Assembly: GCA_020633655.1 (NCBI GenBank)
Contig: JACKDF010000011.1
Span: 1-64,000 of the forward strand
Reading direction: 5' to 3'
DNA from: Deferribacteres bacterium
Lineage (GTDB): Bacteria; Zhuqueibacterota; Zhuqueibacteria; Zhuqueibacterales; Geothermadaptataceae
DNA length: 64,000 nt
Shown here: piece after piece, positions 61,104 through 64,000 of the stretch
How the letters are laid out: each line of letters starts with the position of its first letter
Position numbering within the stretch: the first letter of the stretch is position 1
Made by a program: the position numbers and the translations under genes
Notes under the pieces: generated by a model
Database searches by the model: none
What the model was told of the DNA's origin: nothing
The model's input: the letters and a program-made list of their open reading frames with translations, nothing else

Positions 61104-64000
61104 ATGAAAATAATCGCTGACCTGCATTTGCATTCTTACTATTCACGGGCAACAAGCAAAAATCTCAATCTCGAGCACCTGGCAAAATGGGCACAAATCA
61201 AAGGGATCGATATCGTTGGTACCGGCGATTTCGTGCATCCCGGCTGGTTGAAAGAATTGCAGGAGAAGCTGGAACCGGCAGAAGAGGGTTTGTTTAAACT
61301 GAAAGATGAATTTCTGCAAACGACCCAGCCGGAAGTGCCCGCTGCTTGCGCCGCGCCAGTCCGTTTCATGCTCACCGTGGAAATTTCCAACATTTACAAA
61401 CGCCTCGATAAAGTCCGCAAAATCCATAACATTCTTTTCGCTCCCCACTTTGAAGCCGCGCTTACGATTCAGGCCAAACTCGACGCCATCGGCAATATTC
61501 ACTCGGATGGACGGCCAATTCTTGGCCTCGATTCCCGCGATTTGCTGGAGATTACTTTGGAAGCGGATGACCATGCTTTTCTCGTACCTGCACACATCTG
61601 GACCCCATGGTTCAGTGCCTTGGGCTCAAAAGGCGGTTTCGATCGCATGTCGGACTGTTTTGGTGATTTAACGGAGCACATCTTCGCAGTTGAAACCGGA
61701 CTTTCTTCCGATCCCTTGATGAACTGGCGTTTAAGCCAGCTCGATCCCTATATTCTCATTTCCAATTCTGATGCCCATAGCCCGCAAAAACTGGGACGCG
61801 AAGCGACGGTTTTCGAAACCGATTTATCCTATTATGCCATCTACGATGCCATGAAAAATCCGCAGAACAAAGGGCTGGTTTCCACCATCGAGTTTTTTCC
61901 GGAAGAAGGAAAATACCACTTCGACGGTCATCGTAAATGCGATATGCGCATGCACCCTCGTGAAACGGAAGAGCATAAGGGTTTATGTCCCCAATGTGGT
62001 AAACCAGTCGTCGTCGGTGTGATGTCGCGGGTGGAAGAGTTGGCCGATCGTGATGATGGCATCAAATCGCCTCGGTCCCGGCCATATTTCAGTCTGATTC
62101 CGTTGCCTGAAATCATTGCTGAAGCGGAACAAAAAGGACCGGCTACGAAAACAGTTCAGGAAATTTTTAACCGGATGGTGCACAAAATCGGTAATGAAAT
62201 GTTTATTCTGCAGGAGGCACCGCTGGAAGATATTGCAAAAGCCGGTGGCCCGGTTGTCAGCGAGGCAATTCGTCGCATGCGCAGTGGCGATGTGAATATC
62301 GCTGCGGGTTATGATGGTGAATTTGGGGTGATCAAGATATTCAGCGACGATGAACGGCAGGATATCACTCGCCAATCAACTTTCATTACCGGTCAGGACG
62401 GAATTAAGCCAACGAAAAAAAAAGAGGAATCGCGAATAAACTTTGATTCAGGTGAAATAACCGAATCTGAGCCTGCAATAAAAGCTGAGGAGATACGACC
62501 AGTGCGAAATTATCTTTATCATTTCAATCAAAAATTGTATGAGCAGCGCACGCACAGCATGGATTTTATACGCGATGCAGAGGGAGAATCCCGTCCATTG
62601 CATACGCCGGTCGTCAACGACTTGCAGCTTGGCGCTCAACTGCCGGAAGACGTGAATGCAGCACAGTGGCGCGCCGTAACCCACATGGGCAGCCATCTGC
62701 TGATCATTGCGGGGCCGGGAACGGGCAAGACCCACACGTTAACCTACCGAATCGCCCACGTGGCGCAATGTTTTGCCGCCGAAGAAGATATTTTGGCGCT
62801 GACCTTCACCAATCGCGCTGCTGACGAAATGAAGGACCGGCTACGCCACCGCATGCCCGAAGAAGTGGACAGCATGACCATTGGCACCTTTCACAGTTTC
62901 TGCCTGCACTTTCTCCGGCAGCATGCTGCTGAAGCGGGATTACCCGAGAATTTTTCCGTTGCGACAAGCGAGGAGATTCAGGCGCTTTGCAAGCGTGGAT
63001 GGACAGAATTGAGCGCTTCAAAACGCCAGAAACGCATTGAAGACATCAGTTTGTGGAAAGCTCAGGGTATAACGGATAAATCCCTTATTTCTAGTCCGAA
63101 GACGTCTCGCCGAGGACAACGCACTCAAAACTCAGGTAAACACGAGCATTCCTCTCGGCGGGACGCCTTCGCTCTATCTCTGGATGATGGTAATCCTATC
63201 GAAGTCCAGGAATACAATTCCTTTTTACGAGCCAAAAATCTCCTCGATTTTGATGATTTGCTGCTGGAAACCCTGCGACTGCTGCGCGCGAACAGCACAC
63301 TTCTTGAGATGACCCAGGCATCGTTCCGCTTTATTTTTGTCGATGAATACCAGGATATCAACCCGGTACAACATGCGTTGCTGAAGCAGCTCGTGCAAAA
63401 CGGTGTTCTGCTCACTGCGATTGGTGACCCCAACCAGGCGATTTATGGATTCCGTGGCGCGGATGTCTCTTATTTTAACAGTTTCCCTCAGGATTTTCCC
63501 AACGCCCGCGTGCTGGAATTGTCGGAAAACTACCGCTCTGCGGCCAATATTCTCTCCGCCTCCTGTCAGGTCATGGACAAGGCAAAACGCATGCAGGTGC
63601 CCCCGCTGACCGCAAAAATTTATACGCAGGGGCGATTGATTATTCACGAATCACCCACAGAAAAAGCCGAAGCGGAATACGTCGTGCACCAGATTGAAAA
63701 AATGGTCGGCGGCACCAGCATGTTCAGCCACGACTCCGGGCGGGCTGCCAGCGAGATGGAAGCAGAGCGCAGTTTTGGGGATATTGCCGTCCTTTATCGC
63801 CTGCACACACAGAAAAACGCCCTCGAAGAAGCCTTCGACCGCAGCGGCATTCCCTACCAGGTTGCTGGTGAAAAACCACTGATCGCCTGCACCGGTGTTG
63901 CAGAAATTTTGACGATGTTACGCCTTGCCAACCACGAATCCGTTAGCCTGGAAGCTGCTGGAAATGTGTTGCAATTCGTTGTGAAAGGCATTGGTGAACA
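61104..64000 (+). CDS. Endonuclease Q-UvrD helicase fusion (truncated by window end)
   Basis: The open frame runs from ATG 61104 past the right edge (965 codons visible, no stop). Residues 1-about 415 match endonuclease Q (TIGR00375-type): a PHP fold starts IIADLHLHSYYSRATSKNLN, then KGIDIVGTGDFVHPGWLKEL, and a zinc-ribbon uses Cys279, Cys295 and Cys298 (LCPQCG). A charged linker precedes a UvrD-type superfamily 1 helicase with IIAGPGTGKTHTLTY (Walker A at 537-543), TFTNRAADEMKDRL, VDEYQDINP and GDPNQAIYGFRGA. EndoQ nicks beside deaminated or abasic bases; the helicase could open the strand from the nick. The C-terminal helicase motifs lie beyond the window. Confidence 0.9.
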   Translation, partial: MKIIADLHLHSYYSRATSKNLNLEHLAKWAQIKGIDIVGTGDFVHPGWLKELQEKLEPAEEGLFKLKDEFLQTTQPEVPAACAAPVRFMLTVEISNIYKRLDKVRKIHNILFAPHFEAALTIQAKLDAIGNIHSDGRPILGLDSRDLLEITLEADDHAFLVPAHIWTPWFSALGSKGGFDRMSDCFGDLTEHIFAVETGLSSDPLMNWRLSQLDPYILISNSDAHSPQKLGREATVFETDLSYYAIYDAMKNPQNKGLVSTIEFFPEEGKYHFDGHRKCDMRMHPRETEEHKGLCPQCGKPVVVGVMSRVEELADRDDGIKSPRSRPYFSLIPLPEIIAEAEQKGPATKTVQEIFNRMVHKIGNEMFILQEAPLEDIAKAGGPVVSEAIRRMRSGDVNIAAGYDGEFGVIKIFSDDERQDITRQSTFITGQDGIKPTKKKEESRINFDSGEITESEPAIKAEEIRPVRNYLYHFNQKLYEQRTHSMDFIRDAEGESRPLHTPVVNDLQLGAQLPEDVNAAQWRAVTHMGSHLLIIAGPGTGKTHTLTYRIAHVAQCFAAEEDILALTFTNRAADEMKDRLRHRMPEEVDSMTIGTFHSFCLHFLRQHAAEAGLPENFSVATSEEIQALCKRGWTELSASKRQKRIEDISLWKAQGITDKSLISSPKTSRRGQRTQNSGKHEHSSRRDAFALSLDDGNPIEVQEYNSFLRAKNLLDFDDLLLETLRLLRANSTLLEMTQASFRFIFVDEYQDINPVQHALLKQLVQNGVLLTAIGDPNQAIYGFRGADVSYFNSFPQDFPNARVLELSENYRSAANILSASCQVMDKAKRMQVPPLTAKIYTQGRLIIHESPTEKAEAEYVVHQIEKMVGGTSMFSHDSGRAASEMEAERSFGDIAVLYRLHTQKNALEEAFDRSGIPYQVAGEKPLIACTGVAEILTMLRLANHESVSLEAAGNVLQFVVKGIGE
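63096..63171. repeat. In-frame palindromic insertion inside the helicase coding sequence
   Basis: Arms at 63096-63116 and 63150-63171 are imperfect inverse complements; the left core is GACGTCTCGCCGAGG and the right is CCTCTCGGCGGGACGCC. They encode residues about 665-690 (PKTSRRGQ to RRDAFAL) between a helicase motif segment and NLLDFDDLLLE, where relatives have only a short linker. It resembles palindromic repeats inserted in frame into bacterial genes. Confidence 0.6.

Overview
The window looks like chromosome from a Gram-negative bacterium of the FCB superphylum, closest in flavour to Calditrichota/KSB1-type lineages. Supporting features are a huge secreted protein ending in a FlgD-like type IX sorting domain (YPNPFNP motif), a GWxTD-family protein, lipoproteins with the NPLDPRNP signature, TonB, a Wzi-like outer-membrane protein and MltG. 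This placement is inferred from protein families only; no rRNA, tRNA or CRISPR was seen.

Layout. 1-9400: a beta-propeller lipoprotein, YidD and TrhP-type U32 protein, a STAS-like protein with a hybrid histidine kinase, a 317-bp MITE-like element bounded by perfect 18-bp inverted repeats, CsaA, Tag glycosylase, a phosphodiesterase-like lipoprotein, and a chemoreceptor with a c-type haem motif. 9865-18024: a 1612-residue secreted multidomain protein, TonB, a HlyIII-type membrane protein and a UroD-family protein. 18327-23397: two coupled family 2 glycosyltransferases, then UbiE/MenG overlapping a Wzi-like protein. 23852-33062: a tight minus-strand run of CPBP protease, MltG, PcrA/UvrD helicase, a 1230-residue TPR protein and a sigma-factor-like protein carrying a transmembrane segment. 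33334-42549: another minus-strand series headed by an Rsb-type partner-switching module (STAS antagonist, HATPase kinase, two PP2C phosphatases), followed by SAM hydrolase, M50 protease, an unknown anchored protein, a DegT aminotransferase, a D-cysteine desulfhydrase-like enzyme and a Nudix hydrolase.

42812-61000: a propeller lipoprotein, a YqjD/YqjE-like envelope trio, an FHA-TM-lytic transglycosylase fusion, HAD phosphatase, a 6-phosphofructokinase with pyrophosphate-type residues, the GWxTD protein, a double-PspC protein, a TPR protein, AroB, an outer-membrane barrel fused to TPRs, an orphan receiver/PAS/GAF protein and a TPR lipoprotein. 61104 to the right edge: an endonuclease Q-UvrD helicase fusion, cut off by the window end, with an in-frame palindromic insertion.

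The themes are envelope construction and monitoring (MltG, transglycosylase, Wzi, TonB, M50, PspC, TPR lipoproteins) and phospho-signalling. Intergenic regions are unusually rich in palindromic repeats (5170-5486, 14756-14835, 18061-18221, 20873-21026, 23549-23724, 60944-61055). The most unusual items are the membrane-anchored sigma-like protein, the FHA-transglycosylase fusion, the EndoQ-helicase fusion with its inserted repeat, and the beta-barrel-TPR fusion next to an output-less sensor.
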